A stretch of 64,000 nucleotides of DNA from Actinocorallia populi (GTDB lineage Bacteria > Actinomycetota > Actinomycetes > Streptosporangiales > Streptosporangiaceae), in contig NZ_PVZV01000001.1 in the NCBI RefSeq assembly GCF_002995495.1, forward strand, positions 62,001-126,000. The letters run 5' to 3'. Below are positions 15,915 to 23,144 of the stretch, one piece after another. Below the pieces are notes generated by a model that saw only the letters and a list, made by a program, of their open reading frames with translations, was not told the origin of the DNA and did no database searches. Within the stretch, counting starts at the first letter, position 1; the number at the start of each line of letters is the position of its first letter. The position numbers were made by a program, and so were the translations under genes.

Positions 15915-16567
15915 GGCCTGTCGGTCGTGATCGGGAGGCTGCTCAGTGTCAGTGCGGCCGGCGGGGGCAGCGGTCTGCTGGCCGAATCGGCGCGGAACGA
16001 CTGGAGCAGATAGGCCACCAGGCGCCGGGACGCTGCACCGTCATCCGGTAGGGCCGCCACCAGACCGCAGTGCGCCAGCAGGACCACGGCGAGGTCGGAA
16101 GGGTGAAAATCGGCCCGCAGCGCGCCCGTCGCCTGGGCCCTGCGCACCAGGGTCGTGAAGTCCCGCTCGGCTCGTCGCCGGGACTGCGCGTGTTCCGACG
16201 TGCTTTCCGGGAAGGCCGCAAGGAACCCGGCCGGGAACCCGCGTTCCTCTCGTTGCAAAGCGCAGACCGTCTCGATCAGCTGCTGGAAGCCCTGCCACGG
16301 GTCAGGGGCGGCCAGGGCCTCGGTGAGCGCCCGCGCACAGGTCTCCATCTGCTGCGCGAACGCGCCTCTCACCAGGGCGTCCCGGGTCGGGAAATGCCGG
16401 TACAGCGTCGCCACGCCGACCCCGGCCCGTCGCGCCACGGTCGCCATCGGGGCGTCGATCCCGCGCTCCGCGAAGACCGCACGGGCGGCGACGAGGACGC
16501 GCTCCCGGTTGCGCCGGGCATCCGCCCGCACCCCGTCCCGGGCTGTGATCCGAGAGGATTCCGCCAT
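15911..16567 (-). CDS. TetR-family repressor
   Basis: 218 residues from ATG 16567 (an upstream ATG at 16609 would put the operator inside the gene). The TetR HTH occupies about 12-60 (ADARRNRERVLVAARAVFAERGID, then VARRAGVGVATLYRHFPTRDALV). The C-terminal domain is helical, with the recurring segment HPSDLAVVLLAHCGLVAAL. It is divergent from a quinone-oxidoreductase-like gene and a GGACG/CGTCC inverted repeat lies between the two starts, so it probably represses that gene and itself. Confidence 0.87.
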   Translation of the reverse strand: MAESSRITARDGVRADARRNRERVLVAARAVFAERGIDAPMATVARRAGVGVATLYRHFPTRDALVRGAFAQQMETCARALTEALAAPDPWQGFQQLIETVCALQREERGFPAGFLAAFPESTSEHAQSRRRAERDFTTLVRRAQATGALRADFHPSDLAVVLLAHCGLVAALPDDGAASRRLVAYLLQSFRADSASRPLPPPAALTLSSLPITTDRP

Positions 16568-16593
16568 CACTGTCTCTCGCTTCCGGTCTAAAC

Positions 16594-16607
16594 GGACGAT
16601 TGCGTCC
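16594..16607. promoter_or_regulatory. TetR operator candidate
   Basis: GGACG (16594-16598) and CGTCC (16603-16607) are inverted arms 4 bases apart, with AAAC/ACTT flanks that extend the symmetry loosely. The site lies 27 bases from the TetR start in the divergent gap. Confidence 0.5.
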
Positions 16608-16668
16608 ACTTAAGAGCTTACGGTCGATGTCGGTTCCCCGTACGGCTCCCGGCGGCAAAGGCAGAACG

Positions 16669-17634
16669 ATGGACGACCGCATGATGAAGGCAGTGCTCTA
16701 CGACCGCTACGGCGGCCCCGATGTGCTCTACACGGGCCGCGTGCCACGCCCCGATCCGGCCCCCGGCGAGGTCCTTGTGAAGGTGCGCGCTTTCAGCGTC
16801 AACGGTGGCGAACTGGCAGCCCGTGCCGGCCGTCTCCGCCTCCTGACCGGCCGGAAGTTCCCCAAGCGCGTCGGCCTGGACTTCACCGGCGAGGTCGCCG
16901 CGCTGGGGGCCGGAGTCACACGATTCGCGGTCGGCGACCGCGTATGGGGGGTCCTGGGCCGCACCTCCGGGTTCGGCAGCGCCGCCGAGTACGTGGCCGT
17001 GCCCGCCGAGCGGATCGGCCGGCTCCCTGACGGCCTTGACCCGGTGGACGCCGCCGCGCTGCCGGTGGCCACCACGACCATCACCGCGTTGCGGGACAAA
17101 GCCGGGCTGCGCTCCGGCGAACGGCTCCTCGTCCGGGGTGCGGCGGGCGGTGTCGGCAACACCGCCGTCCAACTCGGACGGGCTTACGGCGCGGAGGTCA
17201 CGGCCCTGGCCCGCGCAGCCAACCTCGACTTCGTCCGCGGGCTCGGCGCGCACAAGGCCGTCGACCACCGGACCGTACGACCGGCGGAACTGGGCCGCTT
17301 CGACGTGGTCCTGGACACCGTGGGGACCGACCTGCGGGCCTTCCGGCGCCTGCTGAATCCCGGCGGGCGCATGGTCACCATCGCCTTCGACCTGGAACGG
17401 CCCGCTACGTCGCTCGGCTACCTCGCGGCCAGTACGGTCCACGGACGCGGCCGGGTGCGCTTCTTCAGCGGCAACCCCACGCAGGCGGACTTCGACGACC
17501 TCGCCCGCCATGTGGTCGAGGGCAAGCTGAGCCCCGCAGTGGACACGGTCTTCCCCCTGGAGGAGACGGCAGCGGCGCACCAGGCGCTGGAGGCGGGCGG
17601 CGTCCAGGGCAAGTACGTGGTCAGGGTCGCTTAG
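16669..17634 (+). CDS. NAD(P)-dependent medium-chain oxidoreductase (quinone-oxidoreductase type)
   Basis: 321 residues from ATG 16669; ATG 16684 is a possible alternative. The GroES-like N-domain (MKAVLYDRYGGPDVL, GEVLVKVRAFSVNGGE, GLDFTGEVAALGAGV, FAVGDRVWG) precedes a Rossmann domain with the NADPH loop VRGAAGGVGNTAVQLGRAYGA at about residues 160-180 and a C-terminal VFPLEETAAAHQALEAG. The zinc ligands of true alcohol dehydrogenases are absent, which places it with quinone or enone reductases. It is divergent from a TetR gene, which fits induction by an electrophile or drug; that induction is inferred. Confidence 0.88.
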   Translation: MDDRMMKAVLYDRYGGPDVLYTGRVPRPDPAPGEVLVKVRAFSVNGGELAARAGRLRLLTGRKFPKRVGLDFTGEVAALGAGVTRFAVGDRVWGVLGRTSGFGSAAEYVAVPAERIGRLPDGLDPVDAAALPVATTTITALRDKAGLRSGERLLVRGAAGGVGNTAVQLGRAYGAEVTALARAANLDFVRGLGAHKAVDHRTVRPAELGRFDVVLDTVGTDLRAFRRLLNPGGRMVTIAFDLERPATSLGYLAASTVHGRGRVRFFSGNPTQADFDDLARHVVEGKLSPAVDTVFPLEETAAAHQALEAGGVQGKYVVRVA

Positions 17635-17654
17635 AACGTCTGCGGAGGTGCTGA

Positions 17655-18180
17655 TCACAGCCACTCGTCGATGGCGGCGATGAGGACGGTCGCCTCGTAT
17701 CGTGCGGCGACGGCTCGGTGTCTCTTGGGGTGGTCGATCCCGCACTCGACCGTGTGCCGCTGTTCGTGGTCGTCCTTGGCGGACTTCGGCGGCGGTCCGC
17801 CACGCCGATCCACGCTTGCACCTGGTCGGCTTTGTCGGGGATGGTTCGGTGGATTCCGCGCCGCTCAGCGGTCACCACGATCGACGTGGGCTTCTGGCCC
17901 TGCTCGACGGCCGGGTGCGGTTCGGTGGTGAACCCACCGCGCGAGCGTCCCAACCCGTGATCAACAGGATCGGTGAAGATGCCGCCTGGTGGTTCCTTCT
18001 GTGAATCGCCCTGCTTGCGGGCCCCGGCCCTGTGCCGATGGGCACGGCATACCGTGGAGTCGACGCTCAGGTCCCGCGGTCCGAGACCGTGCGCCGGTCC
18101 GGGATCCGCCCGGCACGCACCGTCGCCGATCCCGTCCCGCATCCCGGCGACGACGGCCTGAATCCTTTTGCGGCCCGGAT
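17655..18180 (-). pseudogene. IS5-family transposase remnant
   Basis: Conserved IS5/IS427-type transposase blocks occur on the minus strand but in different frames: DLSVDSTVCRAHRHRAG, QKEPPGGIF and SRGGFTTEPHPAVEQGQKP in one frame, then RRGIHRTIPDKADQ fused directly after a deletion, and the C-terminal VECGIDHPKRHRAVA...TVLIAAIDEWL in another frame ending at a TGA at 17655. Several hundred bases that would hold the catalytic middle and the whole N-terminus are missing. No terminal inverted repeats were found. The element is dead and fragmentary and marks a past insertion between an oxidoreductase gene and a sigma-factor module. Confidence 0.8.
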
Positions 18181-18235
18181 GCCTCTTTATGGTGTGAGAC
18201 CGGCACCGGGCCGGTCTCCGGGTTGGAGGTCCTCC

Positions 18236-18316
18236 ATGGTCATCGCTGGTGTGGTGTGCGCGGCCGTCCTCGTGTGCGCGTGCGGTACGTACTTCGTGCG
18301 GCGGTCCCGTGGCTGA
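18236..18316 (+). CDS. 26-residue single-TM peptide upstream of the sigma gene
   Basis: ATG 18236 follows a textbook ribosome site (GGAGG). The product is one hydrophobic helix with three cysteines (VIAGVVCAAVLVCACG) and a basic tail (RRSRG). Its last codons overlap the GTG of the sigma-factor gene by 8 bases, so sigma translation probably depends on it; the sigma GTG itself has no visible ribosome site. A 7-bp hairpin (18198-18216) lies just upstream. A small membrane partner or a translational leader are both possible. Confidence 0.6.
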   Translation: MVIAGVVCAAVLVCACGTYFVRRSRG

Positions 18317-18863
18317 TCGGGGCTGGCCGAGCGAGCAGGTGGTCGCCGCCGCGCGCGACGGCGACGCGGATTCTCTGACGGCGCTGGTGTCCGGGTCGCA
18401 TCCGCATGTGCGCCGGTTCGCCCGGTCGTTGTGCGCCTCCCCGGAGGACGCGGAGGACGCCGCGCAGGAGGCCCTGATCATCCTCTACCGGAAGATCGGG
18501 ACGCTCCGGGCCACCGGCGCGCTGGCGACGTGGATGTTCCGCATCGTCCGCAACGAGTGCATCCGGCGTTCGCGTCTGATGCTCCGGCCGCACGGGCAGT
18601 TCCGCGACCGGCCGGTGTCGTCCGCGGAGGACGAGGTGATCCGCCGGCTGGAGGCGGGACGGGTGGTCGCCGCGATCGCCGCGCTCCCCGCCGACCAGCG
18701 CCAGGTGCTGATCATGCGGGACGTCCAGGGGTACAGCGGCCGCATGGTCGCCGACGCCCTCGGGCTCAGCACGGCCGCGATGAAGTCGCGGCTGCACCGG
18801 GCCCGCGCCGCCGTCAACCAGGCCCTGGCCGGGCCGTCCGAAGGAGGAGGCGTCGATGTCTGA
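18309..18863 (+). CDS. RNA polymerase sigma factor, ECF family
   Basis: 184 residues from GTG 18309. Region 2 runs from about 15 to 80 (LVSGSHPHVRRFARSLCASPEDAEDAAQEALIILYRKI, then ATWMFRIVRNECIRRSR) and region 4 from about 115 to 170 (ALPADQRQVLIMRDVQGYSGRMVADALGLSTAAMKSRLHRAR). The start is coupled to a preceding small TM peptide, and its stop overlaps the ATG of a cysteine-rich membrane protein by 8 bases, so the three form one translation unit. The flanking membrane proteins are candidates for regulating it. Upstream lies an IS5 remnant. Confidence 0.88.
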   Translation: MADRGWPSEQVVAAARDGDADSLTALVSGSHPHVRRFARSLCASPEDAEDAAQEALIILYRKIGTLRATGALATWMFRIVRNECIRRSRLMLRPHGQFRDRPVSSAEDEVIRRLEAGRVVAAIAALPADQRQVLIMRDVQGYSGRMVADALGLSTAAMKSRLHRARAAVNQALAGPSEGGGVDV

Positions 18864-19200
18864 GGGAATCGATTTCGCGAGTGCTTCGCTGCCGCGCCAT
18901 CTCGCGCGCGGAGCGATCGGCTTCGGCTCGATCGCCGGGGCTTTCGTCTTGTTGTCGGCGGTCGGTCCGGTCGGGCTGCTGCTGCTTCCGGTGGGTCTGG
19001 TCGCCCTGCGCGGCTGCCCGATGTGCTGGACGCTCGGCCTCGTCCAGACGCTTTCGCGTGGGCGTTTGGAGCGTGATTGCGTCGACGGCGTCTGCGAACT
19101 GCGTGTCGCCGAGCGGGACGGCGATGGTGGTGCGGTGTTCGCCTCGCCGGTCGTGGGATCGGTCGCGGCTCCGGTGGAATGGGAGCGCGTACCGGTCTGA
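18856..19200 (+). CDS. Cysteine-rich DUF2892-like membrane protein coupled to the sigma factor
   Basis: 114 residues. Two membrane segments (about 18-36 and 38-53) lead into RGCPMCW (Cys54, Cys57) and then RDCVDGVC (Cys75, Cys80). The GLVALRGCPMCWTLGL region resembles the DUF2892 end motif (CPxYxLLGxxT), here with an extra cysteine. Paired CxxC and Cx4C motifs on one face of the membrane suggest metal binding or thiol switching. Overlap with the sigma gene makes it the obvious candidate for an anti-sigma or co-sensor, but no known anti-sigma domain is present. A perfect terminator hairpin follows 8 bases after the stop. Confidence 0.72.
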   Translation: MSEGIDFASASLPRHLARGAIGFGSIAGAFVLLSAVGPVGLLLLPVGLVALRGCPMCWTLGLVQTLSRGRLERDCVDGVCELRVAERDGDGGAVFASPVVGSVAAPVEWERVPV

Positions 19201-19208
19201 TCGGAAAC

Positions 19209-19238
19209 ACGGGCCCCGCGTCGCCACGCGGGGCCCGT
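19209..19238 (+). terminator. Perfect 13-bp hairpin
   Basis: Bases 19209-19221 pair with 19226-19238 around CGCC. It ends the peptide-sigma-DUF2892 unit. From here to 19492 I see no convincing gene. Confidence 0.82.
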
Positions 19239-19492
19239 GCCGGTCTCAGGCCTACAGCGGAGCGCGGAGTTGGTACGTGCGCTCGGCGCGGTCACGTGGA
19301 CGCGGATTCCGGCCATCGGCTCGGTGCTGATGCTTTCCAACAGCACAGCGGGCACGTGCTCGCTCCGTACCGACTCGGGCAGCGCGTCACCGAATCCGCT
19401 GATCCTCGTTCACGGGGACGTCGAGGACGTTGCCTTGCGGCAGAACACGGGTTGAGAGGCTTGGACGGACGGTTCATCGACCGCTGCGAGCG

Positions 19493-19675
19493 TCAGCTCC
19501 GCCTCTTGAGTCCGGTCGCCAGCCGTACGAACTGTTGCCGGGTCAGCACAAGGTGCCCGAGGCCGGGGTTCTTGGAATCCTGGACGCCCACACCCTGGGG
19601 AAAACGCGCCAGCTCGACACAGATGTCGTCGCTGACAGTGCCGCTGTAGGAGCTCTTACGCCACTCGATCTCCAT
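19493..19675 (-). CDS. DUF397 domain protein
   Basis: 60 residues, the complete DUF397 domain: IEWRKSSYSGTVSDDICVELA followed by VGVQDSKNPGLGHLVLTRQQFVRLATGL. These small actinomycete proteins are encoded beside WhiJ-type regulators and are believed to modulate them; in Streptomyces coelicolor the whiJ locus has this arrangement. The ATG lies 20 bases inside the end of the upstream regulator gene, so translation is coupled. Confidence 0.92.
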   Translation of the reverse strand: MEIEWRKSSYSGTVSDDICVELARFPQGVGVQDSKNPGLGHLVLTRQQFVRLATGLKRRS

Positions 19676-20486
19676 ACCTGGACTCCATCACTCGCCAGAT
19701 GATCCGCCGAGACTCTTCCTCGGAGGCGGCCTGCTGTCCGATGAGATCGAACTCGATGATCAGGTTGCGCACCTCTTCGGACGTCTCCACCAGCCTGCCA
19801 CCGTTACGAGCTCCGATATAGGCGAGATCTCGCTCTTTCAGGCTGATAATCCGCATAGGTCCGTCCTGCCCGTAGTGCGACCCTGAGAGCTTGGGGATGA
19901 TCCGCACCGAGACGTTCGGCCGCCTGCTCACCTCCAGAAGATGCTGAAGCTGCCCCCGCATGACCTCATGCCCGCCCACTTCGATCTCGAGGACCCCTTC
20001 GTCCATGAGCAGCCAGACGTACGGTGGCTTCTCCCGATCGAAGATCGCCGCGGTCTTCCTCAGACGGGACGTGACGGCCGCTTCGACGTTCGCTCCCGCC
20101 TTCGCGGCCACCAGCGCCCGGATATAGGCCTCGTTCTGAAACCCGGTCGGGATCACCTGCCCCTGGTAGATCCGGATGATCTGCGCTCGCGCCTCGTAAT
20201 CGGCGTACTGCCGCTGCCACTCGGGGTCGTGCCCCATGCAGGCGAAGTACAGAAGCGTCTGGATCAGCACACCCGTCCCGTACCGCTCGTCCAACAGCGC
20301 GGCCTGCCGCTCGTCGATGCGCAGCCTTCCGGCTTCGATGTTCGAAACAGTCGATCGAGCCGCATTGATGATGGCACCCACCTGCGCGAGGCTCAGCCCG
20401 TTGAGTTCCCGCAGATAGCGAAGCTGGAACGCGAGCAGGTGCCAGAGCGAGAGCCTCGGGTTCAGCGGGTCACGCTTCTTGGGCAC
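19656..20486 (-). CDS. WhiJ-type XRE regulator with DUF5753 domain
   Basis: 276 residues from GTG 20486, preceded by AAGGAGG. The XRE helix-turn-helix is at about 15-70 (HLLAFQLRYLRELNGLSLAQVGAIINAARSTVSNIEAGRL). The remainder is the DUF5753 ligand or sensor domain (QIIRIYQGQVIPTGFQNEAYIRALVAA, LLMDEGVLEIEVGG, GQLQHLLEVSRRPNVSVRIIP). Members act with a DUF397 partner in development and antibiotic control in Streptomyces. It is divergent from an RsbW-like kinase gene with 96 bases between starts, completing the known trio. Confidence 0.92.
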   Translation of the reverse strand: MPKKRDPLNPRLSLWHLLAFQLRYLRELNGLSLAQVGAIINAARSTVSNIEAGRLRIDERQAALLDERYGTGVLIQTLLYFACMGHDPEWQRQYADYEARAQIIRIYQGQVIPTGFQNEAYIRALVAAKAGANVEAAVTSRLRKTAAIFDREKPPYVWLLMDEGVLEIEVGGHEVMRGQLQHLLEVSRRPNVSVRIIPKLSGSHYGQDGPMRIISLKERDLAYIGARNGGRLVETSEEVRNLIIEFDLIGQQAASEEESRRIIWRVMESRYGDRVA

Positions 20487-20582
20487 ATCCCTCCTTGTTT
20501 CGGAGTTCAGAAAACACAACGGAGCGTAGTCGGGTGATGCGATTCTCGTAGCGAAATCAGCGAACCTCTTGGGGAGATCTCC

Positions 20583-21008
20583 GTGAGAACCATGAACGAC
20601 GACCTCAACGTCCACCTGCTCGCCTGTCCCACCGCTGCTCGCCTGGCCCGCACCCTCATCTCCCGCCGCATCACCCAGTGGGGTTACACCCACCGCCTGG
20701 ACGACGTCCTCCTGGTCGCCAGCGAGCTCATCACCAACGCGAGCAAGGCCGCCCCCAACTCCCGCATCAAGCTCCGCCTCAACCACAACAGCCAGGGCAT
20801 CTTCATCTCCGTCTGGGACTCCGCCAAGGCTCTTCCCCAAGCCAAGCCGGTCACCGAACTGACGCCCGAAGCTCTCGACGCCTCCACCAACGACTGGGAC
20901 AACGGCGGAGGCTGGGGACTGCCCCTCGTCGAAGCGCTCTCCTCCGCCTGCGGGCACCACCCCACCGGCTCCGACGGCAAATGGATCTGGGCCACCCTCG
21001 AAGCCTGA
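20583..21008 (+). CDS. RsbW/AbaA-like ATP-binding protein (HATPase_c)
   Basis: 141 residues from GTG 20583 (ATG 20592 is the alternative), with GGGGAGAT upstream. The GHKL fold shows its N box in LVASELITNASKAA, an ISVWDS strand-loop in place of the usual DxGxG, and a G-loop NGGGWGLPLVEALSS. This is the small HATPase_c class that accompanies WhiJ/DUF397 pairs. Members resemble anti-sigma factor kinases, but a sigma partner has not been shown for most. The divergent placement from the XRE gene indicates a shared regulatory region. Confidence 0.9.
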   Translation: MRTMNDDLNVHLLACPTAARLARTLISRRITQWGYTHRLDDVLLVASELITNASKAAPNSRIKLRLNHNSQGIFISVWDSAKALPQAKPVTELTPEALDASTNDWDNGGGWGLPLVEALSSACGHHPTGSDGKWIWATLEA

Positions 21009-21089
21009 CCCGTCGATCGCTTCCTTCACCGGCTCCCCGCCTCCGGGCTCACTAACCAGCCTGTCCGCAGACAGCGGGGCCTTGGTCTT

Positions 21090-22061
21090 TCATGCTTGCT
21101 TCCTACGTTTGGCAGCGAGGAGTTCGCGGGCCAGCGCGGCCCCACGCTCATAGCCATCGGGATTGGCCGGTCCGGCATCCGGCACGGGCTTGTCCCACGG
21201 AGCGCTCCGGGGAACGTAACGACCAGGCTCACTACTGACGGCCTTGGCGATGTAGGTCAGGGGGTTGCGCACCTCTCGACCGTTAAGGACCTGACGACAC
21301 ACTTTCTCCGCCCACGAACGATCTGTGGGCTGTCCGGTGTAATCGCTGAGCAGCGCGACGATCTGCTCGCCGAGGCTCCGGACTTCCTTCACCCCTTCCT
21401 CTGCCACACCGGGTACCTGCTGCTGGCCTCCCTCGTCCGGCCTTGATGAAGGGATGCTTGATGGAAGTGATTGATGGTGAAGCCTCTGGCGACTTCCTTC
21501 AAGACGTTCAACGCTTCCTTCAACGGCTTGCGACGCTTCCTTCGAAGCGCCAGGAAGGAAGGTCCCAGAGGCTTCCTTCGAAAACGGAAGAAGGAAGCCC
21601 CCATCCGCTTCCTTCAACTCTGGGGCGGCTCCTCTCGGACGACCAGACGACGCTTCCTTCTTGAACGGCGGGGCCGAGAGGATCTCGCCGCGCCGGGCGT
21701 AGACCCCCGCAGGCACTGATGCCGCATAGACCGATGCTCGCCGGACGGTCGTTCCCCCGGGCCCGCGTCGGGCTCCCCCTCGTTCAATCAAGATCAACCA
21801 TCCGGCAGCGACCGCACGACGGAGCAGCTTCTTCCACGTCTCCTCATGCGGGCCGAACAGCGCCAACCCTGCGTTACCCGGCCGCACCCCGCCCCCGCTG
21901 GTGCCATCCATGAAGACGCCGAGGGCGAGCAACCGAAACCGATCAGCCTCAGGGAAATCGCTCATGAGCATGAGCCGCTCCCATTCGAACCGCCCGACAC
22001 GGACGGGATCCGTCCTCGTGACGCTTCCACCGGGCTGGGTTTCCGAACCGTCCGGGACCAT
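21090..22061 (-). CDS. Putative winged-helix DNA-binding protein with internal KEA repeats
   Basis: 323 residues from ATG 22061 (GGAGGGG upstream); the frame stays open to 22154. Residues about 20-115 look like a winged helix of the replication-initiator/plasmid type (VGRFEWERLMLMSDFPEADRFRLLALGVF, then LFGPHEETWKKLLRRAVAAGWLILIERGG). A low-complexity middle (about 130-200) contains four imperfect units around KEAS/KEAD separated by 11-21 residues. The C-terminal 95 residues are a conserved-looking helical region (GEQIVALLSDYTGQPTDRSWAEKVCRQVLNGREVRNPLTYI). Such proteins occur on actinomycete integrative elements. I do not recognise a specific function. Confidence 0.6.
   Translation of the reverse strand: MVPDGSETQPGGSVTRTDPVRVGRFEWERLMLMSDFPEADRFRLLALGVFMDGTSGGGVRPGNAGLALFGPHEETWKKLLRRAVAAGWLILIERGGARRGPGGTTVRRASVYAASVPAGVYARRGEILSAPPFKKEASSGRPRGAAPELKEADGGFLLPFSKEASGTFLPGASKEASQAVEGSVERLEGSRQRLHHQSLPSSIPSSRPDEGGQQQVPGVAEEGVKEVRSLGEQIVALLSDYTGQPTDRSWAEKVCRQVLNGREVRNPLTYIAKAVSSEPGRYVPRSAPWDKPVPDAGPANPDGYERGAALARELLAAKRRKQA
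21493..21660 (-). repeat. Imperfect CTTCCTTC repeats inside the DNA-binding protein gene
   Basis: CTTCCTTC occurs at 21493, 21514, 21536, 21572, 21608 and 21653; GAAGGAAG-like inverses lie at about 21552 and 21588. On the coding strand they encode the KEA units. Spacings of 21, 22, 36, 36 and 45 bases keep the frame approximately. Confidence 0.75.
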
Positions 22062-22238
22062 CAGGCGACCGCCCCTCCGCGCCGCCCCTGCACGTTGAGC
22101 GGCGTGATGTCCGACCAGCGGCGATACCAACCAACTCGGCCGTGAACAGGACATCTCCTGCAGCGCCCAAGCGGCCGCCGCCCACCACCCGAAGATGTCT
22201 GAGCGACAATTTCAATGCACCTGGCGTCCACGCATGCG

Positions 22239-22256
22239 AGTGTACTGACAGACACT
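22239..22256. promoter_or_regulatory. Inverted repeat in the divergent region
   Basis: AGTGT (22239-22243) and ACACT (22252-22256) with loosely symmetric flanks (GCATGCG / CGTGCATG) lie between the winged-helix gene and the XRE gene. This is a possible XRE operator. Confidence 0.4.
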
Positions 22257-22310
22257 AGACTCGTGCATGAGACAACCGAAGCTTGCAAGCCGTTGCGCTA
22301 ATCTGTCGCC

Positions 22311-22964
22311 ATGGCAGATTCGTTGCGCCCGAGCGACGTGACCGCTCTCCGGCTCCGGGAGCTGCGCAAGCGACGAGATCTCACCGTTCAGCAGGTGGTC
22401 GACGCGCTAAAAGATCTTGGTGTAACCGAGCTCTCTGCATCTGTGATCACCAATCTGGAGCTGGGACGACGAGACGGCTCCGGGCGCCGTCGCATGGCGC
22501 TGGAGGAACTGATCGCCCTGGCCTACGTGCTCGACGTCCCCCCGCTGGAGCTCCTCGCCCCCCTCGGCCAAGACATCAAAGTCACGATCCTCCCGGGCCT
22601 GGAAGTCGAACCGTACGAACTACGAAACTGGCTGACAGGCACCGGCCGCCTAGAGAACCGCCCCACACCCGACAACCCAGAAGGCATGCGGTTCTGGAAC
22701 ATCTCCAGCGAACCGATCCGGCTCTACGACCGGTTCACCGAGACATCCAAGAACCTGCACCAAGCCGATCTAGAGAGACGCACAGCCGAGAAGGTCGGCG
22801 ACCCCCAGCGCATCCAAACGACACGCACGGCCTACGCCGACGCCCTCCAGGCATGGGCCGAAGCACTCAACCAGATGCGCACGGCGGGGATGAAGCCCCC
22901 CGCTTACGTCCCCAAGTGGGCCGAGGATGCCCTCGACTTCGGGTTCCTTAGCAGCCAGAGCTGA
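22311..22964 (+). CDS. XRE-family regulator
   Basis: 217 residues. The HTH is at about 10-75 (DVTALRLRELRKRRDLTVQQVVDALKDLGVTELSASVITNLELGRRDG); the following MALEELIALAYVLDVPPLELLAPLG completes the XRE fold. The C-terminal 130 residues are helical and charged and not assigned to a family. It opens a run of accessory genes (modified-DNA endonuclease, unknown protein, AAA-nuclease) on the same strand and could regulate them, but 180 bases separate it from the next gene. The start lies close to a TAATCT -10-like box, so the mRNA may have almost no leader. Confidence 0.85.
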   Translation: MADSLRPSDVTALRLRELRKRRDLTVQQVVDALKDLGVTELSASVITNLELGRRDGSGRRRMALEELIALAYVLDVPPLELLAPLGQDIKVTILPGLEVEPYELRNWLTGTGRLENRPTPDNPEGMRFWNISSEPIRLYDRFTETSKNLHQADLERRTAEKVGDPQRIQTTRTAYADALQAWAEALNQMRTAGMKPPAYVPKWAEDALDFGFLSSQS

Positions 22965-23144
22965 GCCACGAAGTACGGAGACCTGCCATGTTTCCGCTGG
23001 ACAGCGGGCACGACGGGAAGACTGGACACCTTCAGATGTAGCCGCCTAGGACAAAGACGCCTTGCCTCAGGTTTCCGATACAGCCAAGTAGTCCAATTTT
23101 CCTAGCTAAGCCAATACACACTGATTTCTCCGGTTGATACGGCT

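Noticed and set aside
21061-21074. CTGTC/GACAG hairpin after the HATPase gene as a terminator
   Set aside because: The stem is only 5 bp; weaker than the other terminators here.
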